Shown piece after piece: positions 1-8,320 of a stretch of DNA of 64,000 nucleotides. The position numbers were made by a program, and so were the translations under genes. Location of the stretch: positions 1-64,000 of the forward strand of contig NZ_VZRB01000016.1 of the NCBI RefSeq assembly GCF_008806595.1, in the 5' to 3' direction. Numbering within the stretch: position 1 is the first letter of the stretch; each line of letters starts with the position of its first letter. The notes beneath the pieces were generated by a model that worked only from the letters and a program-made list of their open reading frames with translations, did no database searches and was not told where the DNA came from. The DNA is from Streptomyces luteolifulvus. GTDB taxonomy: Bacteria; Actinomycetota; Actinomycetes; Streptomycetales; Streptomycetaceae.

Positions 1-136
1 TGGCCTCCCGGCCGACCAGCAGGGGCACGGTCTGACCTCAGAAGTCACGTGCTTCAGGCGATGAAAGTGCTCACCTGCTGGCGGCTACGGCACCGAGTCT
101 CTACGCCCCGGCAAGTCCCATTAGGCGTGGGGGAGG

Positions 137-325
137 TCAGACGTCGGGGATGTCCCGCTTGGCGCGTACGAGGGTCTCGCGGGTGATGACGACGATGCGT
201 TCGTAGTCGGCGCGGGCGGCGTCCGCCGGGAGCAGGGCGTCGAGGTCGTCGGTCCGGTCCGTGCCGATCACGGCGAAGCTGCCGTCGCTCAGCTCGAACA
301 GATCGGGACAGGTCTCGCCCGACAT
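137..325 (-). CDS. small acidic conserved hypothetical protein (62 aa)
   Basis: A short acidic ORF that I do not recognise functionally. The ATG at 325 is chosen over the longer in-frame start at 394 because a good ribosome binding site (GAGGAAGC) sits directly before it, and the protein then begins MSGETCPDLFELSDGSFAVIG. The sequence is Asp/Glu-rich, has no signal peptide or membrane segment, and ends RAKRDIPDV. Small proteins of this look are common in Streptomyces near regulators, but I infer no activity. It lies downstream of the DUF6082-like gene on the same strand with a gap of about 190 bp. Confidence 0.6.
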   Translation of the reverse strand: MSGETCPDLFELSDGSFAVIGTDRTDDLDALLPADAARADYERIVVITRETLVRAKRDIPDV

Positions 326-511
326 GCTTCCTCGCTGGCGGGGCGAATCCCCGAGGCGGCGGACGATACTGACGGCGGGGAGTTCGCTGTACACGCAGGA
401 GCCCTCTGTCTATGGCCGAGCGGAATGAAGTCCAGCCCTGGGATGGGAAGGTGAAGCGTCGCCCGGCAAAACTTATCAGGCTCCCCATAGGCCACGGGGG
501 GCAAACCTGGT

Positions 512-1012
512 TCACTCGGAAGGGCCCACGACCCACCATTCATCGGGACCGTCGGCGAGTTCCTCCATCATGGCGTCGACGGCCTGCCCCACCCTCGCCT
601 CCAGCGACTGGCGCGGCAGGCTCTTGCGGTGGTCGCCCGTCATCTCCCAGTACTCCTGGAAGACACGGTTCACGCACCACACCCGCAGGTGGCCGATGAG
701 TTCGTTCCAGTCGACGGCACCCAGGCGATGGTTCAGCACGATGGCGCTGTAGTGCGCGTTGACGAACAGCAGTTGCCGGCGCTTGCTCGCCGACACGCCC
801 TGGAGCGTGCTCAGGGCCTCCGACAGCGCCGGATCGGCGAGCGCACGCCCGGTCTGCTCCGCCATGAAGCGATGCAGCTGGATCAGGTTGGCGTTGCGCA
901 TCTCCTCGGTGAGGACCGTGAGCTGCTTCAGCAGGCTCTCCAGGAGCTCCTCCTGCCGTCCGCCCCCCGTTGCAGAACCGATCCTTCGCGCATCCGGATT
1001 CTCTGTGGCCAA
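512..1012 (-). CDS. DUF6082-like protein of unknown function
   Basis: The central part (ANLIQLHRFMAEQTGRALAD, then a hydrophobic helix and GHLRVWCVNRVFQEYW) resembles the Streptomyces DUF6082 family, recalled from memory rather than searched. Members are usually about 150-170 aa and often have an N-terminal membrane helix. That helix is absent here. The only long start is a TTG at 1012; the next good start is ATG at 901 (129 aa). The protein is helical, with a likely amphipathic stretch at residues 20-40. The function of the family is unknown. The start is uncertain. Confidence 0.6.
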   Translation of the reverse strand: MATENPDARRIGSATGGGRQEELLESLLKQLTVLTEEMRNANLIQLHRFMAEQTGRALADPALSEALSTLQGVSASKRRQLLFVNAHYSAIVLNHRLGAVDWNELIGHLRVWCVNRVFQEYWEMTGDHRKSLPRQSLEARVGQAVDAMMEELADGPDEWWVVGPSE

Positions 1013-1251
1013 GGCGGAACCCCCGAGTCAGGCGTCCGGCCGCCGGTCGGCTGTCTCGTGGGCGGCACGAGGACCGGCGCGCGGGTGGGCACAGCGTCCC
1101 GCCCCCAGCATGCCGGGCGGCACCAGTCGGCGCGGGAGGCGGACGGGGGGCGCATGGATGGACGTACGCTCAGGCCACCCAACGCCGCCCTGCCTTGTCT
1201 CTGCCCAGCCAGCGCCGCCCGCATTCGCCCGGCCGGCCCGAGGCGCCCGCG
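1013..1251. other. intergenic region between DUF6082-like gene and HxlR gene
   Basis: About 240 bp without a convincing gene on either strand. The open frames that cross it lack Streptomyces third-position bias and a ribosome binding site. No hairpin with a clear terminator shape was seen. Confidence 0.5.
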
Positions 1252-1659
1252 TCAAGCCCGTTCAGAGCCCTCTTTCCGCGCGTCGTACCCCTCCCGCGCC
1301 TTCTGCACTGCCCCCATCCGCTCCTCCGTCCACAGCGCAAGGCCCCGCACCTGCTCGGCCGCCTCCCGGCCCAGGTCGGTCAGGGAGTAGTCGACTCTCG
1401 GTGGGATCACCGGCTTGGCGTCGCGGTGGACGAGGCCGTCGCGCTCCAGCGTCTGGAGGGTCTGGGTCAGCATCTTCTCGCTGACCCGGCCGATCGCCCG
1501 GCGCAGTTCGCTGAAGCGGTACGGGCGCTCCAGGAGCTCGATGAGGACCAGCACTCCCCAGCGGGACGTGATGTGCTCCAGCACCAGGCGGTACGGGCAC
1601 ATCGCCTCGCCGGTGTCGTACTTGCTGTCCTTGCCCACTGCCTGGGTACTTACGGCCAT
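1252..1659 (-). CDS. HxlR-family winged helix-turn-helix transcriptional regulator
   Basis: A 135-aa cytosolic DNA-binding regulator. The HxlR signature is clear: CPYRLVLEHITSRWGVLVLI near residues 21-40, followed by ELLERPYRFSELRRAIGRVS and KMLTQTLQTLERDGLVHR (recognition helix and wing). The family commonly controls a divergently transcribed oxidoreductase gene and often senses electrophiles or quinones through a Cys near the N-terminus; Cys21 here could serve that role (inference). It is divergent from the NmrA-like reductase at 1750, with an operator-like inverted repeat at 1663-1687 between them, so autoregulation and control of the neighbour are likely. Confidence 0.9.
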   Translation of the reverse strand: MAVSTQAVGKDSKYDTGEAMCPYRLVLEHITSRWGVLVLIELLERPYRFSELRRAIGRVSEKMLTQTLQTLERDGLVHRDAKPVIPPRVDYSLTDLGREAAEQVRGLALWTEERMGAVQKAREGYDARKEGSERA

Positions 1660-1662
1660 GAC

Positions 1663-1687
1663 AGTACCTTACTTCAAAGTGGGTACT
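1663..1687. promoter_or_regulatory. candidate HxlR operator in the divergent promoter region
   Basis: AGTACC and GGTACT arms form a perfect 6-bp inverted repeat separated by 13 nt, and inside it lies a second repeat ACTT-CA-AAGT. A further GGGTACTT copy lies just inside the start of the HxlR gene (around 1643-1650). HxlR-type regulators often bind TACT/AGTA dyads, so this is a sensible binding site between the two divergent genes. Assignment to this regulator is an inference. Confidence 0.6.
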
Positions 1688-1749
1688 TTCGCTGAGTTAG
1701 CGCATCTCCTACGGTTAGCGCAGACGCATCCCACAAGGAGTCCTGAATC

Positions 1750-2604
1750 ATGAGCATCGTTGTCACCGGCGCCACCGGACACCTCGGCCGCCATGTGGTC
1801 CGGCAGCTGCTGGAGAAGGTTCCGGCCGACCGGATCACCGCCGTCGTCCGCAGCAAGGAGAAGGCCGCCGACTTCGCCGCCCGCGGTGTGCAGCTCGCGG
1901 TCGCCGACTACAACGCTCCCGAGACCTTCGACGGCCTCTTCTCGGCCGGCGACAAGGTGCTGCTGATCTCCGGCAACGAGTTCGACAAGGGCCGTGTCGG
2001 CCAGCACAAGGTCGTCATCGACGCCGCCAGGAACGCCGGTGCGGCCCTGCTCGCCTACACCAGCGCCCCCGGCACCCTGAGCGCCGCGCTCGCCGACGAC
2101 CACCGGGGCACCGAGGAGGCCCTGCTGGCCTCCGGCGTCCCCTACGCCCTGTTGCGCAACGGCTGGTACAACGAGAACTACACCGAGAACCTCGCCCCGG
2201 TCCTCCAGCACAACGCCGTCGTCCAGGCGGCCGGCGAGGGCAGGGTCGCCTCCGCCGCCCGGGCCGACTACGCGGGCGCCGCCGTCGCGGTGCTGACCGG
2301 CGAGGGCCACGAGAACCAGACGTACGAGCTGGGCGGGGACACCGCCTGGGGCTTTGCCGAGTACGCGGCCGAGCTCAGCAGGCAGACCGGCAAGGAGATC
2401 GCCTACCACGCGGTCCCGGTCGAGGCCTTCACCGAGATCCTGGCCGGCGCCGGGCTGCCCGCGCCCTTCGCCGCGATCCTGGCGGGCGTCGACCTGTCCA
2501 TCGAGAAGGGCGAGCTGGGCACCGTCACCGGCGATCTGTCCCGGCTGACCGGCCGCCCGACCACGCCGATCGCCGATTCGATCGCGGCCGCGCTCAAGAG
2601 CTGA
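1750..2604 (+). CDS. NmrA-like NAD(P)H-binding reductase (atypical SDR)
   Basis: 284 aa, cytosolic. The N-terminal Rossmann motif TGATGHLGRHVV (residues 6-17) fits the GxxGxxG signature of extended or atypical short-chain dehydrogenases, and the rest follows the SDR/NAD(P)H azoreductase-NmrA pattern (AYTSAPGTL; LLRNGWYNENYTENL). Such proteins are usually quinone or azo reductases or redox sensors; the true substrate is unknown. The start ATG at 1750 is preceded by AAGGAG with good spacing. It is divergent from the HxlR regulator, a very common pairing, which suggests induction by a reactive electrophile or quinone. Confidence 0.88.
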   Translation: MSIVVTGATGHLGRHVVRQLLEKVPADRITAVVRSKEKAADFAARGVQLAVADYNAPETFDGLFSAGDKVLLISGNEFDKGRVGQHKVVIDAARNAGAALLAYTSAPGTLSAALADDHRGTEEALLASGVPYALLRNGWYNENYTENLAPVLQHNAVVQAAGEGRVASAARADYAGAAVAVLTGEGHENQTYELGGDTAWGFAEYAAELSRQTGKEIAYHAVPVEAFTEILAGAGLPAPFAAILAGVDLSIEKGELGTVTGDLSRLTGRPTTPIADSIAAALKS

Positions 2605-2625
2605 TCACCCCTTCCACGGGTACGT

Positions 2626-2675
2626 ACCCCCGCCTGTCATGACCGTATGGCGATACGGGCATGACAGGCGGGGGT
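2626..2675 (+). terminator. strong stem-loop after the NmrA-like gene
   Basis: A perfect 16-bp stem (ACCCCCGCCTGTCATG at 2626-2641 with its complement at 2660-2675) continues, after one mismatch, into a 6-bp stem CCGTAT/ATACGG with a GGCG loop. It sits 22 bp past the stop codon. There is no U-tract, which is usual for Streptomyces terminators. Confidence 0.8.
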
Positions 2676-2742
2676 GTTCGGCGTTACCTTCTTGAAGGCT
2701 GCGCGAGAGCAGCAAGGTGAGTGATGAGGTGCGGAGGTACCC

Positions 2743-3717
2743 GTGACCGGGAAGTCGAAGGGTGAGCGGCGGACAGGCCTGCTGAACGGCTTCGCGGCAT
2801 ACGGGATGTGGGGGCTCGTCCCCCTCTTCTGGCCCCTGCTCAAGCCCGCCGGAGCGGTGGAGATCCTCGCCCACCGGATGGCGTGGTCCCTCGTGTTCGT
2901 CGCGGTGGCGCTGGCCTTCGTGCGCCGCTGGGCCTGGGCGGGCGAGCTGCTGCGGCAGCCGCGCCGGCTCGGGCTGATCGCCGTGGCGGCGGGCGTCATC
3001 ACCGTGAACTGGGGCGTCTACATCTGGGCCGTGAACGCCGGCCATGTGGTCGAGGCCTCGCTCGGCTACTTCATCAACCCCCTGGTCACCATCGCGATGG
3101 GCGTGCTGATCCTGAAGGAGCGGCTGCGGCCCGTGCAGTGGGCGGCGGTCGGCGTCGGCTTCGCGGCCGTGCTCGTGCTGACCATCGGATACGGGCAGCC
3201 ACCGTGGATCTCCCTGACCCTCGCCTTCTCCTTCGCCACGTACGGCCTGGTGAAGAAGAAGGTCAACCTCGGCGGCATCGAGTCGCTGGCTGCCGAGACG
3301 GCGATCCAGTTCCTGCCCGCGCTCGGCTATCTGCTCTGGCTCACCGCCCAGGGGAGGTCCAGCTTCACCGGCGAAGGTCCGGGGCATGCGGCGCTGCTCG
3401 CGGCGACCGGAATCGTCACCGCGCTGCCCCTGGTGTGCTTCGGTGCGGCCGCGATCCGCGTGCCGCTGTCCACGCTGGGGCTGCTGCAGTATCTGGCGCC
3501 CGTCTTCCAGTTCCTGCTCGGTGTTCTCTACTTCCATGAGGCGATGCCGGCCGAGCGGTGGGCCGGATTCGGGCTGGTGTGGCTGGCGTTGACGTTGCTG
3601 ACGGCGGACGCGTGGCGCGCTGCGCACGGTGGAGCCGGCGCGCACGGGCAAGCCCAGCCCGGCTCCGGTCGACGCCTGATCCTGGGGGCTCCGCCCCCCG
3701 GGCGCCGTTCGGCCTGA
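2743..3717 (+). CDS. rarD: EamA/RarD-type permease
   Basis: 324 aa, with about ten hydrophobic segments arranged as two EamA repeats; typical of RarD-like drug/metabolite transporters. The GTG start at 2743 has a GGAGG box five bases upstream. Recognisable family stretches are GLVPLFWPLLKPAGAVEILA near the N-terminus, GVYIWAVNAGHVVEASLGYF in the middle and LGLLQYLAPVFQFLLGVLYF near residue 250. The substrate of RarD proteins is not established. The last 25 residues (after AHGGAGAH) are not part of the family; they read into the GGGGGCTCCGCCCCC hairpin/repeat, so the gene may have lost its original stop. Confidence 0.9.
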   Translation: MTGKSKGERRTGLLNGFAAYGMWGLVPLFWPLLKPAGAVEILAHRMAWSLVFVAVALAFVRRWAWAGELLRQPRRLGLIAVAAGVITVNWGVYIWAVNAGHVVEASLGYFINPLVTIAMGVLILKERLRPVQWAAVGVGFAAVLVLTIGYGQPPWISLTLAFSFATYGLVKKKVNLGGIESLAAETAIQFLPALGYLLWLTAQGRSSFTGEGPGHAALLAATGIVTALPLVCFGAAAIRVPLSTLGLLQYLAPVFQFLLGVLYFHEAMPAERWAGFGLVWLALTLLTADAWRAAHGGAGAHGQAQPGSGRRLILGAPPPGRRSA

Positions 3718-3748
3718 ACGGCCTCGCCCTCAAGCGCCGGACGGGCTG
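3684..3748 (+). repeat. Streptomyces-type intergenic palindromic repeat with terminator hairpin
   Basis: Two adjoining elements: a GGGGGC-TCC-GCCCCC hairpin (3684-3698) and the motif CGCCCTCAAGCGCCGGACGG at 3725-3744. From memory, both occur many times between genes in Streptomyces chromosomes. The hairpin overlaps the 3' end of the rarD reading frame. Likely roles are transcription termination or mRNA 3'-end stability. Confidence 0.6.
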
Positions 3749-3812
3749 TACAGGCTTGCCCTACGACGAGTTCCGGCCCTTTCCGGTCCCCCGGCCGCTA
3801 TAAGTGGTCGGC

Positions 3813-4283
3813 ATGACGCAGACACCCGCACCCACCCCCGTGCACTGGAAGCTCGTCGTCGACTCGGCCGACCCGCATGCGCAGGCCGACTTCTGGGCCG
3901 CCGCGCTCCACTATGTGGCCGAGGACAACAGCGCCCTCGTCGAACGGCTGCTGGAACTCGGTGCGCTGCCCGGTGCGGCCACCGTGGAGTTCCACGGCCG
4001 GGCGGCCTTCCGGGACCTGATCGCCGTACGGCATCCCGATGACCCCTACGACAAGGACAGCGGGACCGGGCTCGGACGCCGGCTGCTGTTCCAGCGGGTG
4101 CCGGAGCCGAAGACCGTCAAGAACCGGCTGCATCTCGATCTGCACCCGGGCGAGGGCCGGCGCGAGGCGGAGGTCGAGCGGCTGCGGGCGCTCGGGGCCG
4201 GTGTGCTGCGGCGGGTGAAGGAGCCGGCCGGGGAGTGGGTCGTGATGACGGACCCGGAGGGGAACGAGTTCTGCGTGCACTGA
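3813..4283 (+). CDS. VOC-family (glyoxalase-like) protein
   Basis: 156 aa from the ATG at 3813; an upstream GTG at 3804 would add three residues. It shows two glyoxalase/bleomycin-resistance half-modules: HWKLVVDSADPHAQADFWAA (first beta-alpha unit) and KNRLHLDLHPGEG followed by VVMTDPEGNEFCVH (second unit, with the usual DPEGN-F-V ending). His and Glu residues at the expected metal positions are present. This subgroup (Glyoxalase_6-like) is abundant in actinomycetes and mostly uncharacterised. It is a single-gene unit. Confidence 0.85.
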   Translation: MTQTPAPTPVHWKLVVDSADPHAQADFWAAALHYVAEDNSALVERLLELGALPGAATVEFHGRAAFRDLIAVRHPDDPYDKDSGTGLGRRLLFQRVPEPKTVKNRLHLDLHPGEGRREAEVERLRALGAGVLRRVKEPAGEWVVMTDPEGNEFCVH

Positions 4284-4315
4284 GCGGCCTGCACGCGGAC
4301 CGCGGTGTGGCCCGC

Positions 4316-4338
4316 TATCCGAACGCCCTGTCCGGATA
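4316..4338. promoter_or_regulatory. small inverted repeat upstream of the aminopeptidase gene
   Basis: TATCCG and CGGATA arms face each other across 11 nt, about 95 bp upstream of the M28 aminopeptidase start and just after the VOC gene. It could be a weak terminator for the VOC gene or an operator. A nearby TTGACG (about 4346) could be a -35 element. Weak evidence. Confidence 0.3.
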
Positions 4339-4433
4339 ACGCTCTTGACGGAGAGTCAGTTTCAGCTTCACCATCCTGGCACCCCATTCACTGTGGAATC
4401 CCTGTGATTCCCAAGGAATTCGGAGCCCCCCAC

Positions 4434-5384
4434 ATGAAGCTCTCCGTTTCCGGGCGGGCGACGGCTGCCGCTGCCGTCGCCGCCGTCACCCTGCTGGCCG
4501 GCGGATCCATAGCCGACGCGGCGCCCGCCTCCCGGACCCCGGTGGCCGCCGCGCCCGACCTGCCCGTCGCCAACATCAAGGCACACCTGACCCAGCTCCA
4601 GTCCATAGCCACCGCCAACGGCGGCAACCGGGCGCACGGCCGCGCCGGCTACAAGGCCTCGCTCGACTATGTGAAGGCCAGGCTGGACGCGGCCGGGTTC
4701 ACCACCACGGTCCAGCAGTTCACCTCCTCCGGCCGTACCGGCTACAACCTGATCGCCGACTGGCCCGGCGGCGACACCAACCAGGTGATCATGGCGGGCT
4801 CCCATCTCGACGGCGTCAGCGCCGGGCCCGGCATCAACGACAACGGTTCCGGCTCGGCGGCCGTCCTGGAGACCGCGCTCGCGGTGTCCCGGGCCGGCTA
4901 TCACCCCGCCAAGCACCTGCGATTCGCCTGGTGGGGCGCGGAGGAGCTGGGCATGGTCGGCTCCCGCTACTACGTCAGGAACCTCTCCTCGGCGAACCGC
5001 GCGAAGATCAAGGGCTATCTGAACTTCGACATGATCGGCTCGCCGAACCCCGGCTACTTCGTCTACGACGACGACCCGGCGATCGAGAAGACGTTCAAGG
5101 ACTACTTCACCGGCCTCGGCATCGCCACCGAGCCGGAGACCGAGGGCGACGGCCGCTCCGACCACGCATCCTTCAAGAACGTGGGCATCCCCGTCGGGGG
5201 CCTGTTCAGCGGGGCCGACTACCTCAAGACGGCGGCGCAGGCGGCCAAGTGGGGCGGTACGGCGGGACGGGCCTTCGACCGCTGCTACCACTCGTCCTGC
5301 GACACGACGGCCAACATCAACGACACGGCGCTGGACCGGAACGGCGACGCGGTCGCCCACGCGGTGTGGCAGCTGTCGTCGTAG
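4434..5384 (+). CDS. secreted M28-family zinc aminopeptidase
   Basis: 316 aa; the ATG at 4434 gives a clean Sec signal peptide (MKLSVSGRATAAAA, cleavage near ADA-AP around residue 29). The fold and size match the Streptomyces griseus aminopeptidase. Zinc ligands and catalytic residues are visible: GSHLDGVSAGPGINDNGSG (His and Asp), WWGAEELGMVGS (catalytic Glu pair), NFDMIGSPNPGYF (Asp) and GRSDHASF (His). A Cys pair in FDRCYHSSCDT matches the conserved disulfide. It removes N-terminal, usually large hydrophobic, residues from peptides outside the cell. A longer in-frame start at 4305 is rejected because it would bury the signal peptide. Confidence 0.93.
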   Translation: MKLSVSGRATAAAAVAAVTLLAGGSIADAAPASRTPVAAAPDLPVANIKAHLTQLQSIATANGGNRAHGRAGYKASLDYVKARLDAAGFTTTVQQFTSSGRTGYNLIADWPGGDTNQVIMAGSHLDGVSAGPGINDNGSGSAAVLETALAVSRAGYHPAKHLRFAWWGAEELGMVGSRYYVRNLSSANRAKIKGYLNFDMIGSPNPGYFVYDDDPAIEKTFKDYFTGLGIATEPETEGDGRSDHASFKNVGIPVGGLFSGADYLKTAAQAAKWGGTAGRAFDRCYHSSCDTTANINDTALDRNGDAVAHAVWQLSS

Positions 5385-5396
5385 CCGGCGTTCGCG

Positions 5397-6632
5397 TCAG
5401 CTTCCCGGAGAGTCCTGCACCGTGCGGGCGCGTTCCGCCAGGCGGGTCATCCGGGACCGGGCCGACTCCAGTTTCTCGATCTCGTCGGCGGCCGGGCCCT
5501 CCTCCGCGGTGAGCTCGCTCCACAGGGCGATCAGGTCCACGCCCAGGTCCAGGCCCTGCACGGGGTTGCGTACGGCGCGCCAGGCGGTGGCCGCGCTCTG
5601 GATGTTGCCGTACGCGGCCTCGGCGTCCCGCTCACGGCGGTGGATGCGGGCGAGGTCGAGGGAGAGGCGGAAGGAGCGGACCGGTTCGTCGGCCAAGTAG
5701 GCGATGTAGGCGGTGAGTTCGCACAGCCGCAGCACCTCGGGGTGCTCCGGCCCCAGCGTCCCGGACGCCTCCGCCACGGTCCGCTCCGCGAGCTCCGAGG
5801 CTGCCTCGATCCGGCCCGCCTTGACGGCCTCGTTGATCCGCGCGACCGGCTCCGCGAGAAGCGCGGCCCCCTCACCGGCGGCGCTCAGCGTCCCGTCCCC
5901 CAGCACGGCTTCGGCCACGGCGTCGAACCCCCTGGCGGGGGTGGGCTTGGGATCGGGGTCGAGGGCCGGGTCGTGGCGAGGGGTGGGAGGGGGCGCGAGG
6001 ACGGAGGCGGAGCCGGCCGCGGCCCGCGCCGGGGCGGACTCGGGGATCGGCTGCGGGGCGGGCGGCCACTCCTGATGCAGGGCCGGAGCGGAGTACGGGG
6101 CCGGCCAGGTGTGCGTCTGGGAAGCCGGTGTTCCGTCCATCACCGGCGGCGGCCCGAACGTTCCCGTCGGTGCCGCGACCGTGCCGGGTGGGGTGGGGTC
6201 GGCCGGGTCCGGGAGCGCTCGCAGGGGAAACGTCGGGGACGGCTCGACGGACGCCTGCGGCTCCGCTTCCCGTACCGGCTCGGGGACCGGGTGCATCACG
6301 TGTGTGGGCTTGTCGCGCTGCTCCCCCGGCGGTGCCACCCGTACGGGATCGGCGGCGAACTCGCTGGAGCCGTCCGGATTCACCCGGAGGGGTACGACGT
6401 ACCCGGTGCGTTCGTCGTGAACCGTGGCAAGGACGGCGTGGCCCATGGCGAGCGCGACACGGTGGAGATGGCTCAGGACGGCGTGCTGGATCTCCTTGCC
6501 GGCGGCCGCGACGACCGGTACGCCGCCCACCGACGCGCCGCCCGCCCCCGTGACGCGGACGTCGATCGGTGCGGCTTCTGCGATGGCCGGGCCGGCGGGT
6601 GCCCGCTTCGGGTCGCGGCTGAGTCGAGACAT
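5397..6632 (-). CDS. tetratricopeptide-like protein with long Pro-rich linker
   Basis: 411 aa from ATG at 6632 (MSRLSRDPKR; an upstream start at 6644 would add four residues). Residues about 35-95 form a conserved N-terminal domain (GKEIQHAVLSHLHRVALAMG, then GYVVPLRVNPDGSSEFAADP). About 150 Pro/Ala-rich disordered residues follow, and a C-terminal helical region of TPR type (ASELAERTVAEASGTLGPEH, then FRLSLDLARIHRRERDAEAA). No signal peptide or membrane segment. It is divergent from the DUF6668 gene at 6877 and probably works with it. Function unknown. Confidence 0.7.
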   Translation of the reverse strand: MSRLSRDPKRAPAGPAIAEAAPIDVRVTGAGGASVGGVPVVAAAGKEIQHAVLSHLHRVALAMGHAVLATVHDERTGYVVPLRVNPDGSSEFAADPVRVAPPGEQRDKPTHVMHPVPEPVREAEPQASVEPSPTFPLRALPDPADPTPPGTVAAPTGTFGPPPVMDGTPASQTHTWPAPYSAPALHQEWPPAPQPIPESAPARAAAGSASVLAPPPTPRHDPALDPDPKPTPARGFDAVAEAVLGDGTLSAAGEGAALLAEPVARINEAVKAGRIEAASELAERTVAEASGTLGPEHPEVLRLCELTAYIAYLADEPVRSFRLSLDLARIHRRERDAEAAYGNIQSAATAWRAVRNPVQGLDLGVDLIALWSELTAEEGPAADEIEKLESARSRMTRLAERARTVQDSPGS

Positions 6633-6876
6633 CGGTTCCCTCACTCGGATGCGTCGGGGAGTCGCCGTACAGCGCGCTCAGTGTCCATGGTGCTCCCTCC
6701 CGCCGCCGGGTGGGCGCTCCCTCAGCGTCAAGATCGGGTCGTACGACTACTGTTGAGTTTCGCCCCTTGCCCGCGATTCCCACGTCACCGTGGCGTCACA
6801 GACTCGTTCCAGGAACTCACGCCCTGTCAAGGGCGGCGCGCGGGCGGCGGGCCTCGCGGAGGGAGGAGCACGCGCC

Positions 6877-7416
6877 ATGCGGACGGAGGGCGGGCCGGGT
6901 CCTGAGATCTGGCTCCGCGGGCCGGTGGACGCGGAAACCGCGGAGCCGGAGGCCGTACGGCAGCGGGGCGGCCTCCCTCACGCCGCCGTCCGGCGCTACT
7001 CCTGGGTCGGCACCCATGGCGGGGCGGGCGTCTCCACGCTCGCCGCCGTCTACGGCGGTCACGACTGCGGCCGTGAATGGCCCGGCCCCGACGCCCCGCA
7101 CTCGGTGCTGCTCGTCGCCCGTACGCACGCCGCCGGACTGGCGGCGGCCCTGCGCGCCGTGGAGGTGTTCCGGCGCGGGGAGGCTCCGGCGGGGCTGGAC
7201 CTCGATGCCGTGGTGCTGGTCGCGGACGCGCCGGGGCGGCTGCCGCGCCCTCTGGTCCACCGGGTGAACGTGATCGACTCGGTGATCGACGTGTACCGCG
7301 TGCCCTGGGTGCACGCCTGGCGCCTGGGCGAGCCGGGCACGGGGCCACCCCGTGGGACGGAGCCGCTGGTCCGTCTCACCGGGGCGGCCAGGAGCCGCGG
7401 AGCCGCTGACGAGTGA
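6877..7416 (+). CDS. DUF6668-like protein with degenerate P-loop
   Basis: 179 aa from ATG at 6877, with a GGAGGGAGGAG box just upstream; a longer frame from 6790 lacks one. The core reads YSWVGTHGGAGVSTLAAVYG, where a MinD/ParA-type ATPase would have KGGVGKTT; both lysines are replaced (His and Val), so ATP hydrolysis is doubtful. Later stretches (SVLLVARTHAAGLAAALRAV; DLDAVVLVADAPGRLP) match beta-strand/helix units of the same fold, and VPWVHAWRLGEP is a typical family ending. The family name is from memory. The gene is divergent from the TPR-type gene and convergent with the ABC permease (10-bp gap). Confidence 0.7.
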   Translation: MRTEGGPGPEIWLRGPVDAETAEPEAVRQRGGLPHAAVRRYSWVGTHGGAGVSTLAAVYGGHDCGREWPGPDAPHSVLLVARTHAAGLAAALRAVEVFRRGEAPAGLDLDAVVLVADAPGRLPRPLVHRVNVIDSVIDVYRVPWVHAWRLGEPGTGPPRGTEPLVRLTGAARSRGAADE

Positions 7417-7426
7417 GCGGACACGG

Positions 7427-8320
7427 CTACGTCGTCACGTCCTTGCCCGCGAAGCGTGCCCAGGCAGCCGAGCCGAACACCGCCGCGTACAGGGCCTGGA
7501 GGCCGAGGTTCTTCACCAGGTCGTCCCAGTAGACCGGGTCGCGCATGAGATCGGCGAAGGACAGCCAGTGGTGGGAGAACAAGTAGGGATGGATCGCGTG
7601 CAGCTGGGGGATCTGGTCGAGGATCTGGACGGTGATCAGCAGGCCCACCGTCGTCGCCATCGCCGCGATGCCGCTGTTCGTCAGGGTGGAGACGAACAGG
7701 CCGAGCGCCGCCAGGCCGATCAGTGACGCGGCGACGACCAGGGCGATCAGCACGGCCCGGACCAGGCCGTCGGCGAAGCTGATCCGCGTTCCCGAGATGG
7801 TCGTCAGCTCGCCGAGCGGGAACAGCAGGGCGCCGACCGTCAGCGCCGAGACCGCGACCACCAGCGTGGCGACCAGGCAGAAGGACATGACGGTCGCGTA
7901 CTTGGTGAGCAGCAGACGGGTGCGGCCGGCGGGGGCGACCAGGAGGTAGCGCAGGGTGCCGGCGTTCGCCTCGCCGGCGATCGCGTCGCCCGCGACGACG
8001 CCGACGGCCATGGGCAGGAAGAAGGGGAGGGTCGCGGCCAGCGCGGTGAAGACCAGGAAGAGGCCGTTGTTGGTGATCTGCGAGATGAACGCCGGGCCCT
8101 CGCCGCCCGAGCCGCCCGCCGCCGAGCCGTCGCTCGTCTCGATCTTCACGGCGATCCCGACCAGGACCGGTACCGCGGCCAGCACAGCGAGCAGCGCGAG
8201 CGTGCGCCAGCGGCGGAGGGTGGTGAACAGTTCGCTGCGCAGCAGTCCGAGGGTCCACAACGGGCTCGTCCTGCGCGGGACGTCACGGACGACTTCGCGG
8301 ACGACCTCAGCCTGCGACAT
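7427..8320 (-). CDS. ABC-2-type transporter permease
   Basis: 297 aa with about six membrane helices (TLALLAVLAAVPVLVGIAV near residue 40; LFLVFTALAATLPFFLPMAV near 105; later clusters around 150, 185, 215 and 270). GEANAGTLRYLLVAPAGRTR is the typical ABC-2 cytoplasmic loop. The start overlaps the end of the ATPase gene by 14 bp, so the two are co-translated and form one exporter. The substrate is unknown; family members export drugs, lipids or peptides, and the LolA-like gene upstream suggests a link with the cell envelope. Confidence 0.88.
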   Translation of the reverse strand: MSQAEVVREVVRDVPRRTSPLWTLGLLRSELFTTLRRWRTLALLAVLAAVPVLVGIAVKIETSDGSAAGGSGGEGPAFISQITNNGLFLVFTALAATLPFFLPMAVGVVAGDAIAGEANAGTLRYLLVAPAGRTRLLLTKYATVMSFCLVATLVVAVSALTVGALLFPLGELTTISGTRISFADGLVRAVLIALVVAASLIGLAALGLFVSTLTNSGIAAMATTVGLLITVQILDQIPQLHAIHPYLFSHHWLSFADLMRDPVYWDDLVKNLGLQALYAAVFGSAAWARFAGKDVTT

